The notes: generated by a model from the letters alone, not told the origin. 9,307 nucleotides of DNA from Pelotomaculum sp. (GCA_003489345.1 DNIT01000101.1:1-9307); one strand, 5' to 3'. Shown: positions 1 through 6,388, counted from the stretch's first letter. A program made the numbers and translations.

Positions 1-85
1 TACCTATAAGGAATTGAAACAGTCAACGCTGGACAAAGCGTTAGCCTACATCTGCGTTTTTAGTCTGCCTATGAGGAATTAGAAC
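1..85 (+). CRISPR. Distal end of a CRISPR array (partial repeat, one spacer, degenerate terminal repeat)
   Basis: Bases 1-20 (TACCTATAAGGAATTGAAAC) are the 3' part of a repeat cut by the window edge. Bases 21-55 are a 35-nt spacer. Bases 56-85 are a 30-nt repeat starting GTTTTTAG and ending TTAGAAC. Over the 20 comparable positions the two copies agree at 16. The second copy differs at A/G positions and in its tail (ATTAGAAC instead of ATTGAAAC), as expected for a decayed terminal repeat. No further copy follows 85, so this is the trailer end. The GTTTTTA start and GAAAC-like end resemble repeats of clostridial type I-B or type III arrays, from memory of the family. With that orientation the leader and any cas genes would lie left of the window and crRNA would be read on the plus strand. 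No cas gene is visible here. Confidence 0.88.
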
Positions 86-100
86 TCAAACAATAATTTC

Positions 101-283
101 CTAGCGCTCGAGGTATTTCCACTGCCCCAAAGCGTAAAATACCGCCTTGTCTATACCGGATTTCGGTGCGGGGCTGATGGATTTAAGCCATACCAAAATT
201 ATCAAGCACAGGCCTTGCCTGTCCTGACGCTCTTTTTGCCGATTTTGGGGAGAAATGTCCTTTAGCCCCTTAAAAGAAACCAT
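101..283 (-). pseudogene. IS66-family transposase remnant, frameshifted and truncated
   Basis: The minus-strand reading contains LKDISPQNRQKERQ and, further on, WLKSISPAPKSGIDKAVFYA followed by LGQWKYLER. These match the late-central part of IS66 TnpC transposases, whose pattern is roughly LKDLSPEER..RQ..KPVLDAFWAWL..PKS.LGKAV.YALNQW..L.RYLEDGRLEIDNN. Between the two blocks the frame is broken. At 195-212 a different frame reads PVLDNF, exactly what IS66 proteins have before the WLK block, so at least two small indels are present around 188-216. The match stops at a TAG where LERYLEDGR would continue, and neither the catalytic C-terminus nor the N-terminus is present. This is a dead fragment, not an active element. 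No IS terminal inverted repeats were found. It lies between the CRISPR trailer and the end of the histidine kinase gene. The family call is by recognition without a database search. Confidence 0.72.
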
Positions 284-318
284 CCGAATAAAGTGACGTA
301 GTTTCTACTTACATATCC

Positions 319-333
319 GGGGCTGTCAGCCCC
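319..333. repeat. Perfect GC-rich hairpin across the histidine kinase stop codon
   Basis: GGGGCT (319-324), loop GTC, AGCCCC (328-333) form a perfect 6-bp stem that includes the kinase TGA stop at 326-328. On the minus strand the following bases (GGATATGTAAG) are not a T-run, so it is not a standard intrinsic terminator. It could still slow polymerase or protect the 3' end of the transcript. Confidence 0.4.
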
Positions 334-1789
334 TACGTAGCTTTTCCTCAAAAACCTCACCACCATGAAAGGGCAAACAAACGGTAAACGTAGTACCACT
401 GCCGGGGGTGCTGCTAACCTCGACGCTGCCGCCATGGGCTTCAGCGATAGCCGCGACGATGGCCAGGCCCAGCCCGCTGCCTTTGCTGCAGCTTCTGGAG
501 GCATCGGCGCGCCAAAAACGTTCAAATACATGGTTAAGATGCTCAGCTGCGATACCCTCGCCGGTATTGTGCACCCACAGGCACACGCTCTCATTGCGCA
601 CACCTGCGCCCAGCGTAACATCCTCTTTGGACGCTGTGTGCTGCAAGGCGTTGTCAACCAGGTTGTTTAATACCTGCCGCATCTTGTCCGGATCCGCCAG
701 CAGGGGTGGCAGGGTTGGACACTGAACTGTTACACGCCGCTGCGGGGCAAGCAACTTAGCCCGTTGGGCCGCATCGGACAGCATGCCGGGTACATCCAGC
801 GCCTGGCGGTGCAGAGGCGCGCCGGCGCCCAAACGGGCCAGGGTCAATAAATCATCCACCAGGCGGCTTAAGCGATCCAGCTCCGTTCTTGCAGCGGTCA
901 GCACACGGGACTGCTCCCGGGGCTCCGCTGCCGCTCCCCGCTTCAGCACATCCAAATAACCGGTTACAACTGTAAGATGAGAGCGCAATTCATGGGAGGC
1001 GTCTGCCGCAAACTGACGGACCTGATCGGTGGCTCTCCGCTGGGCGGCAAAAGCGCTCTCCAGCTGGTCCAGCATGGAGTTAAAGGCCACAAATAATTCG
1101 GTTACCTCATCTCCGCCAGGGGGCACCGCAACGCGGCCGGCCAACCTGTTGCCGGTGACGCCCCTCGCTGTGGCGGCCAGATTGGTCAACGGACGCAGGG
1201 CATAGCGGATGACCAGATATATCAGTCCGACCGCTGCCAACAATACTGCCAAGCCGCCGGCAAAAAGCAGCAGGCGCGTCCGTGCCAGTGGCACGTCCAC
1301 ACTAGACATTGAAGCACGGACCTCCAAAGCGCCCTGAACCAGCCCGCTGCTGTTAATAACCGGCGACAGACAGACCAACTCTCTCCCTGCCGTACCGGTC
1401 CGGATTTGGCTCAGGCTTTTGCCTTTCATTACCGCCGACAGAAGTGAGGGCTGCAGAGGTATCGCGTCCTCCAATGACTGGCTGTTGTTTGCCAACGGTT
1501 GGCCGTTTTGATTATATAACCGCACTTCAAGCCCCTGGGCTTCCAGTTCCTGCATCAAATCGGCGGCAGACGCGTACAGATCTTCACGCAGCGGGGAGCG
1601 CAGACCGGCGCAATACTCCAATAACGGTTCCGCCTGAACCCGCAGCTTGGTTTCGGCAATCTCCATTAAATCGCCTTTCAACTCGGTGTAGGCCAGCAGG
1701 CCGTAGACCAGCAAAAGCAAGGTTAAAACCAAAAGCAGCCCCAGTGCCAGGCGGGCACGCAGGCTGTGCAGATATTGGGGAACATTCAC
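326..1789 (-). CDS. Membrane sensor histidine kinase (HAMP, HisKA, HATPase_c)
   Basis: This 487-aa protein is the sensor partner of the regulator upstream. It has a first membrane helix at about residues 15-35, an extracytoplasmic sensor region of about 135 residues, a second helix at about 172-197, a HAMP linker at about 197-250, a HisKA domain with the phospho-accepting His266 in ASHELRSHLT, an N-box (RQVLNNLVDNALQHT, 371-385), a G1 box (NTGEGI, 408-413), an F-box region (FERFWRAD) and a G2 box (GSGLGL, 437-442). Length and order are typical of the OmpR-linked kinase class. The start is GTG at 1789. Its bases overlap the regulator's TGA (GTGA), and GGAGG at 1800-1804 lies 10 nt ahead, implying translational coupling. 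Odd point: the H-box has His where the family nearly always has Pro (HELRSHLT against HELR[ST]PLT). The sensor region resembles no domain I can name, so the ligand is unknown. Confidence 0.95.
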   Translation of the reverse strand: MNVPQYLHSLRARLALGLLLVLTLLLLVYGLLAYTELKGDLMEIAETKLRVQAEPLLEYCAGLRSPLREDLYASAADLMQELEAQGLEVRLYNQNGQPLANNSQSLEDAIPLQPSLLSAVMKGKSLSQIRTGTAGRELVCLSPVINSSGLVQGALEVRASMSSVDVPLARTRLLLFAGGLAVLLAAVGLIYLVIRYALRPLTNLAATARGVTGNRLAGRVAVPPGGDEVTELFVAFNSMLDQLESAFAAQRRATDQVRQFAADASHELRSHLTVVTGYLDVLKRGAAAEPREQSRVLTAARTELDRLSRLVDDLLTLARLGAGAPLHRQALDVPGMLSDAAQRAKLLAPQRRVTVQCPTLPPLLADPDKMRQVLNNLVDNALQHTASKEDVTLGAGVRNESVCLWVHNTGEGIAAEHLNHVFERFWRADASRSCSKGSGLGLAIVAAIAEAHGGSVEVSSTPGSGTTFTVCLPFHGGEVFEEKLRRG

Positions 1790-2469
1790 GTCTTCACTTC
1801 CTCCAGGACATAGCCCGCACCCCGTACCGTACTGATTAGCTGTGGTTCACCAAGCTTGCGGCGCAGGTACCCGATATACACCTCAACGACGCTGGCATCC
1901 CCCCCAAAGTCATAGCCCCAAACATTTTGCAAGATGGTCTCTTTTGGCAGGACCTGATGCGGGCGCTGCATGAACAGGTGGAGGAGAGCAAATTCCGTAG
2001 GGGTCAGAGCCAGGCGCAGCTGTCCGCGGTGGGCCTCACGGCGGGAAGGCCACAGGCGTACATCGGAGAATTCAAGCACATCTTTGTTATAAACCTGTCC
2101 CCGCCGGCGCAAGAGCGCCTCCAAGCGGGCCAGCAATTCTTCAAAGTGGAACGGCTTGACCAGATAATCATCTGCCCCGGACCGCAGGCCGGCAACCCGG
2201 TCGGCCACCTCGTCTTTGGCGGTAAGCATCAGGATGACCGGGTCTGCCAGTGTGCGCAGCCTCCGACAGATTTCCGGACCGGAAGTATCGGGCAGCATCC
2301 AATCCAGGATTACCACATCGGGCGGTGACAGCCGGGCGCGTTCAAATGCCAGGCCGCCACTGACGGCGCTATCCACGGCATAGCCTTCATAGCGTAGTCC
2401 CAGGGAAAGAAAATCAATTATGCCGGGGTCATCGTCAACTATTAAGACCCTAAATTTGGGCGCCTCCAT
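1786..2469 (-). CDS. OmpR/PhoB-family response regulator
   Basis: The 227-aa protein has a receiver domain (about 5-118) and a winged-helix DNA-binding domain (about 130-225). The receiver carries the acidic pair D12/D13, phospho-acceptor Asp56 in VVILDWMLP, Thr83 in MLTAKD and Lys105 in LVKPF. The effector domain has LTPTEFALL, the VVEVYIGYLRRKL recognition-helix region and the STVRGAGYVL end typical of the family. It should be phosphorylated by the kinase encoded directly downstream and then bind direct-repeat DNA as a dimer. The frame stays open up to a TTG at 2544, but ATG 2469 is chosen. It has a GGGGGGAG ribosome binding site about 8 nt ahead, it places MEAPKFRVLIVDDD at the N-terminus as usual, and the upstream TTG lies inside a TTGACA promoter box. 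The target genes are not known. The tandem repeats at 3992-4035 are a local candidate. Confidence 0.95.
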   Translation of the reverse strand: MEAPKFRVLIVDDDPGIIDFLSLGLRYEGYAVDSAVSGGLAFERARLSPPDVVILDWMLPDTSGPEICRRLRTLADPVILMLTAKDEVADRVAGLRSGADDYLVKPFHFEELLARLEALLRRRGQVYNKDVLEFSDVRLWPSRREAHRGQLRLALTPTEFALLHLFMQRPHQVLPKETILQNVWGYDFGGDASVVEVYIGYLRRKLGEPQLISTVRGAGYVLEEVKT

Positions 2470-2515
2470 AGACACTGCTCCCCCCCATGCATTTGAGCCA
2501 ACTATCAAGCAATAC

Positions 2516-2544
2516 CATCTATGTATTCTTCTGCAAAGTGTCAA
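2516..2544 (-). promoter_or_regulatory. Candidate sigma-A promoter of the two-component operon
   Basis: On the minus strand a perfect -35 box TTGACA (2544-2539) is followed after 17 bp by TAGATG (2521-2516), a weak -10 matching TATAAT at three positions. Transcription would start near 2509, about 40 nt ahead of the regulator ATG. The ideal -35 with a poor -10 suggests modest or assisted activity. An alternative -10 is TATTGC slightly further on. Confidence 0.4.
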
Positions 2545-2595
2545 TCACCTGGTTAATTTTTCAGCGAAAAACGGTTTCTACATCTGCAGCGCTAT

Positions 2596-2603
2596 GGTAT
2601 AAT
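2596..2603 (+). promoter_or_regulatory. Plus-strand extended -10 (TGGTATAAT) in the gap ahead of the regulator operon
   Basis: TATAAT at 2598-2603 is preceded by TGG, which makes an extended -10 element, with a poor TTTCTA 17 bp upstream (2575-2580). It points rightward into the 3' end of the kinase gene on the other strand. No plus-strand gene follows. It may be chance in an AT-rich gap or drive a short or antisense RNA. The rest of the 2545-2750 gap shows no gene and no clear terminator for the kinase gene. A short GGTGC-GAA-GCGCC hairpin just past the kinase stop lacks a T-run. Confidence 0.25.
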
Positions 2604-2750
2604 CAATACTTTCACCACAAAATCCATAACGAAAATAAGATCGATCCGGCTATTTGGCCATAGAAATACGAAAAACATGTTCTTTAGTTTGTTTTGAGCA
2701 GGCTCTTTTCGCGTACCATACAGGCGCTTCGCACCCTAAAGAAAGATCGC

Positions 2751-3584
2751 TTACAATATTGATTCCAAACATGCCAGGGCCTCTCCGGCTGAACTGAAGC
2801 CATCTTTTTGACTTAAAAGCTTTTGCAGAAACACCATAAACTGCCCGGAAAGAGGAAGCACTTCCTGCCAGGGCAGCTCAAACTGGGACTCATCCTCCAC
2901 CCAGGTGGTAAAAAGATCGACAGCCGCGACGCCAACCCCAAAAAGGTCGCTGCGGGGCGAAATTTCTCTGCGCAACAGTATATATGTCTCAGGCCCCGGT
3001 ATCTTCTTTAAGGAGGGAAGTTCTTTAACTTTTTCAGGCGCCCTCTTTTCAGCGCCGGAGCCAAATTTATATTGCAGCGGGTCGGGACAAAAAGCAAACT
3101 GAGCCGGATCGAGAAATCTGGCAAAGCCAAAATCAATGAGAAATACCTGATTATCTTTCAGCAACAGGTTGGAGAGACGCACATCCCGGTGGACGACGGC
3201 GTTTTCCTTGTGCACCGGACGGTGCAGTCCATTGAGGATGAAAAGAAGCTGCCGGACGACACCCTTGACCTCGGCCTCGTTAAAACGGCGACCTGAATCA
3301 AGGATGGAACTCAAAGGCAGTCCATCGATATACTCCTGGACAATATAATGGACATCTCCTGCCGTAAAAGCCTCCACAAAAGCCGGTATGCGCGGGTGAG
3401 CAATCCGTTTGAGAATTTCCGACTCCAGCTGAAAAGGTAAAATACCACCGGAATCTCTCTCATCCCTGATCAAAGCTTTAATGGCATAGCAACGCCCTTT
3501 GCGCCTGGTTCTGATTACAACCCCATAGCTTCCTTTACCAATAAAGCCCTCTATCTCATAATCTCTGATCCAGGGATGTTCCCT
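2751..3584 (-). CDS. Hanks-type Ser/Thr protein kinase, in frame after a TGA, start codon uncertain
   Basis: Read from the codon after the TGA at 3585-3587, the frame gives 277 residues of protein kinase. It has a glycine-rich loop GKGSYGVV (residues 16-23), the ATP-anchoring lysine in YAIK (Lys36), a helix-C glutamate candidate in QLESEI (about 54-56), catalytic loop HRDVRLSN (His132-Asn139), DFG (Asp151-Gly153), a possible APE (182-184) and SDLFGVG (about 211-217). The catalytic loop has Arg instead of the usual Lys (HRDLKxxN). The spacing from APE to SDLFGVG is longer than usual, so an insert is likely. No transmembrane or PASTA segment is seen. The first standard start in this frame is TTG at 3473, but starting there would delete the glycine loop and Lys36, and no ribosome binding site precedes it. 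Candidates are read-through from the zinc-ribbon gene, a rare ATC start at 3569 (AAGGGA lies 10 nt ahead), or a mutated start. The kinase call is firm; the start is not. Confidence 0.85.
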   Translation of the reverse strand, partial: REHPWIRDYEIEGFIGKGSYGVVIRTRRKGRCYAIKALIRDERDSGGILPFQLESEILKRIAHPRIPAFVEAFTAGDVHYIVQEYIDGLPLSSILDSGRRFNEAEVKGVVRQLLFILNGLHRPVHKENAVVHRDVRLSNLLLKDNQVFLIDFGFARFLDPAQFAFCPDPLQYKFGSGAEKRAPEKVKELPSLKKIPGPETYILLRREISPRSDLFGVGVAAVDLFTTWVEDESQFELPWQEVLPLSGQFMVFLQKLLSQKDGFSSAGEALACLESIL

Positions 3585-3893
3585 TCAGGAAGAAAAGAGA
3601 TTTCCCAGAAACCCCCTGCGGGGACGGCGTTTGCGCGAACTGCTGCCATAGTACTGGCCGTGTGAATGTTGGGGCTGGTTGGTATTTTGTGGATAATGCT
3701 GCGGAGGCTGCGCTGGAATATTTTGGTTTTGTCCGCCTTTTAATGAAGCGCCGCAACCAGGACAGAAAACCCAGGTAGGATCAGCCTGTTTTCCGCATGA
3801 GGGACAGTTGAGATTTTTTGTTGTTGCCGTGCCGCAGTGAGGACAGAATTTAGCATCTTCCTGCAGGGACTTCTGACAATTCGGGCAATTCAT
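3585..3893 (-). CDS. Double zinc-ribbon protein with a basic, Pro/Gln-rich tail
   Basis: This 102-aa protein starts at ATG 3893 behind a strong ribosome binding site (AAGGAGG, 7 nt spacing). It has two CxxC zinc knuckle pairs in tandem: Cys3/Cys6 with Cys17/Cys20, and Cys30/Cys33 with Cys44/Cys47, a double zinc ribbon (DZR). A linker rich in Gln, Pro, Asn and His (about 52-85) follows, then a basic patch RKRRPRRGF and the end GNLFSS. No catalytic motif is present, so it probably binds a protein or nucleic acid. The TGA stop is immediately followed, in the same frame, by the kinase. It may be a stand-alone adaptor or the N-terminal regulatory domain of a zinc-ribbon kinase made by read-through. 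A C-terminus ending in a basic stretch plus GFLGNLF also occurs in stand-alone small zinc-ribbon proteins, from memory, which favours real termination at least part of the time. Confidence 0.85.
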   Translation of the reverse strand: MNCPNCQKSLQEDAKFCPHCGTATTKNLNCPSCGKQADPTWVFCPGCGASLKGGQNQNIPAQPPQHYPQNTNQPQHSHGQYYGSSSRKRRPRRGFLGNLFSS

Positions 3894-3979
3894 ATAAAGA
3901 CCTCCTTATTTTTGAATTCCTTTGAATACGCCGGCAGGGGCGCCTCTTGGCAGGGTTGTCCAGCTTTTTTTCCATTTTA

Positions 3980-3985
3980 AGTATA
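3980..3985 (-). promoter_or_regulatory. Candidate -10 box (TATACT) of the zinc-ribbon/kinase gene
   Basis: TATACT on the minus strand matches five of six consensus bases. Its -35 position (AGCTAA at 4003-4008) is poor and is occupied by the 11-bp direct repeats, the usual layout of an activator-dependent promoter. Transcription would start near 3973, giving a leader of about 80 nt before ATG 3893. Confidence 0.4.
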
Positions 3986-3991
3986 CCCCGG

Positions 3992-4035
3992 CCGAATGAA
4001 AATTAGCTGAGAATAAGCTAAGAGAATGCTAAGAA
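3992..4035 (-). repeat. Four 11-bp tandem repeats, likely response-regulator operator
   Basis: On the minus strand, consecutive 11-bp units read TTCTTAGCATT (4035-4025), CTCTTAGCTTA (4024-4014), TTCTCAGCTAA (4013-4003) and a weaker TTTTCATTCGG (4002-3992). The conserved core is TCTTAGC or TCTCAGC. One helical turn between copies is how OmpR/PhoB winged-helix regulators bind head to tail (the pho box of PhoB is an example). The last unit ends 6 bp before the TATACT box and covers the -35 position, suggesting activation of the zinc-ribbon/kinase gene. Part of the array also forms an inverted repeat, AGAGAAT (4021-4027) with ATTCTCT (4036-4042). The binding protein is not known; the regulator at 1786-2469 is the only candidate in view. 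Confidence 0.6.
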
Positions 4036-4057
4036 ATTCTCTCCCCTGATTCACTTC

Positions 4058-4063
4058 ATTATA
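4058..4063 (-). promoter_or_regulatory. Second possible -10 box (perfect TATAAT) upstream of the repeats
   Basis: TATAAT on the minus strand has no recognisable -35 at 16-18 bp (AACGGC at 17 bp). It sits in the loop side of an inverted repeat CCCCT (4043-4047) / AGGGG (4063-4067). Transcripts from here would start near 4051 and run through the 11-bp repeats into the zinc-ribbon gene. The remainder of the 4064-4153 gap shows no gene and no convincing terminator for the helicase. Confidence 0.25.
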
Positions 4064-4153
4064 GGGGATTTGCCCACGCCGCCGTTGCGATACCAGATAT
4101 CATAAAAATACCAACCAATGCAGGCACGATCTTACATCCGTTTAACGCTAAAT

Positions 4154-6139
4154 TTATTTTTGAAGAAAGCCGGAAAGATCACTCAGTCTGCCAACCACTC
4201 CGGCTCCCGCCGGCAGCGCTTCCCGTACGACCTGTTCCCAGGGCGTCCCTTGCACCGGCTCCAGAACGGCGATCACACCCCGGTCATCCGATTTCCGGAT
4301 CAGCCTGCCGCAACCCTGTTTCAATCTCAGGGCCATTTCCGGATAGTCCACCGCAGTCAACGGATTGAGCCCTTTTTCTATCGCCTCGTGACGCCTTGCT
4401 TCGATCAACGGGTCCCGCAGTGGAAAAGGCAGTCGCCAGATCACCAGGAGAGACAGTGCGGCGCCGGGTACGTCAATCCCCTCCCAGAACCCTGAACCGA
4501 CAAGCACCGACGAGACTTCCTCGCGAAACCTGCGGACCAGATATCCCCGTTCGGCGCGATCCTCCCACAAAAGCTCAAAGGGCAGCCGGTACGCCTTGAG
4601 GGCCTTGCGCAGCTTTCGCACATCGGATGGAGCGCCGGTAAGCACCAATGCCCGCCCGCCGGAAAGCTTTAGCAGTGAAACCAGCCGTTTCAAGGCCAGG
4701 GGAAACCAGGTTGCTTCGTCACCCAGAGGCAAGCGCCGGGGCAGATAAATCAAAACTTGCTTCTCAAAATCGAAGGAACTGTCTACAGACGAACCCGACG
4801 GCTCCTCTAAACCGAGCGTGCGCGCAAAGTAACTAAAATCGCCTCCGGCGCTTAAGGTTGCGGAGGAAAACACGACAGGAAGCTTTTTGGCAAAGAGGCG
4901 CGCCCTTAACAGTCCGCTTAAGTCCCTGGGCACAACCCAGAAGCTTCTGTCCACCCGGTCAACCCAGACGATGGCCTCTTGCCCCCTATTGCGGCAAAAT
5001 CCGGCAAGCGCCGCCGTCGTCCGCTCAATTCCGGCTTCAAACGCCTGCAGCTGGGTGGCGGAAAGGGACTCGATGTGCAGTTCCTGTTCGTACTGCAGTT
5101 CGAGGTATAAGACATCCAGGGCCCGCCGCAAGGCGCCGGCCGCATCCAGCAGTTTCTCGCCTACCTGGACGGCCAGCCTGTCCGTTCCCTCATCCTGGCT
5201 CGCCGCCCCGTAAAGCGTCTTGAAGAACTTGGCGGTGGCGCTGCGCATGGCAAAAGTAATGGAAACCAGAGAGGTCCTGGCTCCCTGAATCTGCTCGAGC
5301 AGGGAAAGCATGCCGTCGATGTCCTCCTTGACCACCTGCCGGCCGGCCCTCATCGCTGCCGGAAGCATCACTTTGTGTCCTTCGTCAATAATTACCGCCG
5401 CATAGTCCGGCAGGAGAGGCAGCTTACCATCGGCGATCCGTTCGTCACGCGTCCACAGATCTTCAAAAAATATCCCGTGGTCACAGACGAGCAGATCCCG
5501 GGCCGGCCGGTAATGCTCTCTTGCCTTGACAAGCTTGCAAAAGCCCCGCGAAGAACAGACCTCGCAAGACTCTGTCTCGTCCCAGGCGATTTGCGCCCAC
5601 ACCCGGTCGGATACTTGCGGCATCTCGGAGCGTTCACCCCGCTTGGTCACCGCAGCCCAGCGCACAACTTCTTCCAGCGCTCTGCCTGGTTGTCCCGGGG
5701 GCTGGTTTACCAGCCGGTTAACTCTTTCATCACAGATATACTGGCGCGGATCCTTTGCCATGCGGACATCCAGGTCCAGGTTGAGCAGGCGCGACAGCGT
5801 TTCGATATCGCCTCCGGCCCCCACAAGCTGTTCCTGGAGCGCGGTTGAAGCGCATGCAATCACCACAGGCCTGCCGGTAAAGCGGGCGTAGGATATGGCC
5901 GTCAGCAAGTAGGCAAAGGTCTTCCCGGTACCAAGTCCGGCCTCCGCAAAGTGTACCTTCCGCTTGCACACAGCGTCGGCAAGCTGAAAAGCCGTGAAGA
6001 TTTGTTCCTCACGGATCTCATAGCCATGCTCTGGCAGGACATCATAGAACACGTGTCCGATCCACCCGGCAAGCCCCGCCGGAAATTCGTCTTTGCTGTG
6101 GTAATCAAAAGGCGCTTTGGGTCTAAACATAGCGCACAA
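4154..6139 (-). CDS. dinG: DinG/XPD-like superfamily 2 DNA helicase with iron-sulfur cluster
   Basis: The 661-aa protein is an ATP-dependent helicase of the DinG/Rad3 (XPD) group, expected to unwind DNA 5' to 3' during repair or at replication-transcription conflicts. It has a Q-motif-like YEIREEQ (40-46), Walker A GLGTGKT (68-74, Lys73), four cysteines that would hold a 4Fe-4S cluster (Cys136, Cys192, Cys195, Cys201), DEGH Walker B (252-255), SSATLS (425-430), GSGFWEGIDVPGA (548-560) and the arginine-finger motif QGCGRLIR (608-615). The N-terminal exonuclease domain of some Gram-positive DinG proteins is absent. The frame begins at TTG 6139, with GGCGGG 7 nt ahead. ATG 6130, three codons on, is the alternative but lies far from any ribosome binding site. 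The gene stands alone between the terminator at 6389-6417 and the zinc-ribbon gene. The family is sure; assignment to DinG rather than a related paralogue is less so. Confidence 0.92.
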   Translation of the reverse strand: MCAMFRPKAPFDYHSKDEFPAGLAGWIGHVFYDVLPEHGYEIREEQIFTAFQLADAVCKRKVHFAEAGLGTGKTFAYLLTAISYARFTGRPVVIACASTALQEQLVGAGGDIETLSRLLNLDLDVRMAKDPRQYICDERVNRLVNQPPGQPGRALEEVVRWAAVTKRGERSEMPQVSDRVWAQIAWDETESCEVCSSRGFCKLVKAREHYRPARDLLVCDHGIFFEDLWTRDERIADGKLPLLPDYAAVIIDEGHKVMLPAAMRAGRQVVKEDIDGMLSLLEQIQGARTSLVSITFAMRSATAKFFKTLYGAASQDEGTDRLAVQVGEKLLDAAGALRRALDVLYLELQYEQELHIESLSATQLQAFEAGIERTTAALAGFCRNRGQEAIVWVDRVDRSFWVVPRDLSGLLRARLFAKKLPVVFSSATLSAGGDFSYFARTLGLEEPSGSSVDSSFDFEKQVLIYLPRRLPLGDEATWFPLALKRLVSLLKLSGGRALVLTGAPSDVRKLRKALKAYRLPFELLWEDRAERGYLVRRFREEVSSVLVGSGFWEGIDVPGAALSLLVIWRLPFPLRDPLIEARRHEAIEKGLNPLTAVDYPEMALRLKQGCGRLIRKSDDRGVIAVLEPVQGTPWEQVVREALPAGAGVVGRLSDLSGFLQK

Positions 6140-6388
6140 AGAAAAACCCGCCTTCCAGTTTTAAGGCTATGATGCCGAACGGTATTACTTCGCTGCAAGG
6201 GTCAATTATCCTCTACCAAATCCGTCTATGTAATCAAATATCAGTTCCCGTACAGTGGTGTGTTACAGACTGATCACCAGTTGGTCTTTCCCACTATTGC
6301 ATTCCACTACCATTTTTACCTTTTTTTGATTTATTCAACCGGTTAAGGCTGCGCCACATCATCAGGCCAGGACACAAAAATGATGAAA
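6140..6388. other. Intergenic region upstream of the helicase
   Basis: No gene is seen on either strand. The region should hold the helicase promoter. The best element is GATAAT on the minus strand (6210-6205), with TTGATT 21 bp further upstream (6237-6232), a spacer too long for a standard sigma-A promoter. A T-rich stretch occurs at 6313-6328. No RNA gene or riboswitch fold is recognised. Confidence 0.4.

Noticed and set aside
262..657. 131-codon minus-strand open frame overlapping the histidine kinase
   Set aside because: It lies antiphase inside the clear histidine kinase gene and shows no domain or start signal of its own.
2470..2544. N-terminal extension of the response regulator from TTG 2544
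   Set aside because: The TTG is part of a TTGACA promoter box, the added residues do not resemble a receiver domain, and ATG 2469 has its own ribosome binding site.
2690..2750. Terminator for the kinase gene
   Set aside because: The only hairpins (GGTGC-GAA-GCGCC and GAGC-CT-GCTC) are short and lack a T-tract on the minus strand.
2751..3473. Kinase gene starting at TTG 3473
   Set aside because: That start removes the glycine-rich loop and ATP-binding lysine that are encoded in the same frame just upstream, and it has no ribosome binding site.
3572..3587. TGA at 3585-3587 as a selenocysteine codon with the hairpin as SECIS
   Set aside because: The hairpin starts directly at the TGA and has a three-base ACA loop without the GGU/GGA-type apex of bacterial SECIS elements. 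The position is a domain linker with no redox motif. Not excluded, but unsupported.
3556..3756. Programmed frameshift joining zinc ribbon and kinase through the overlapping frame
   Set aside because: Both halves are already in the same frame, so no shift is needed. The other open frame encodes only a low-complexity shadow.
4021..4067. Inverted repeats after the helicase as its terminator
   Set aside because: Neither AGAGAAT/ATTCTCT nor CCCCT/AGGGG is followed by a T-run on the minus strand, and the first arises from the 11-bp repeats.
4858..5848. Several plus-strand open frames of 100-157 codons opposite the helicase
   Set aside because: They mirror the GC-rich codons of the helicase gene, have no recognisable domains and no ribosome binding sites.
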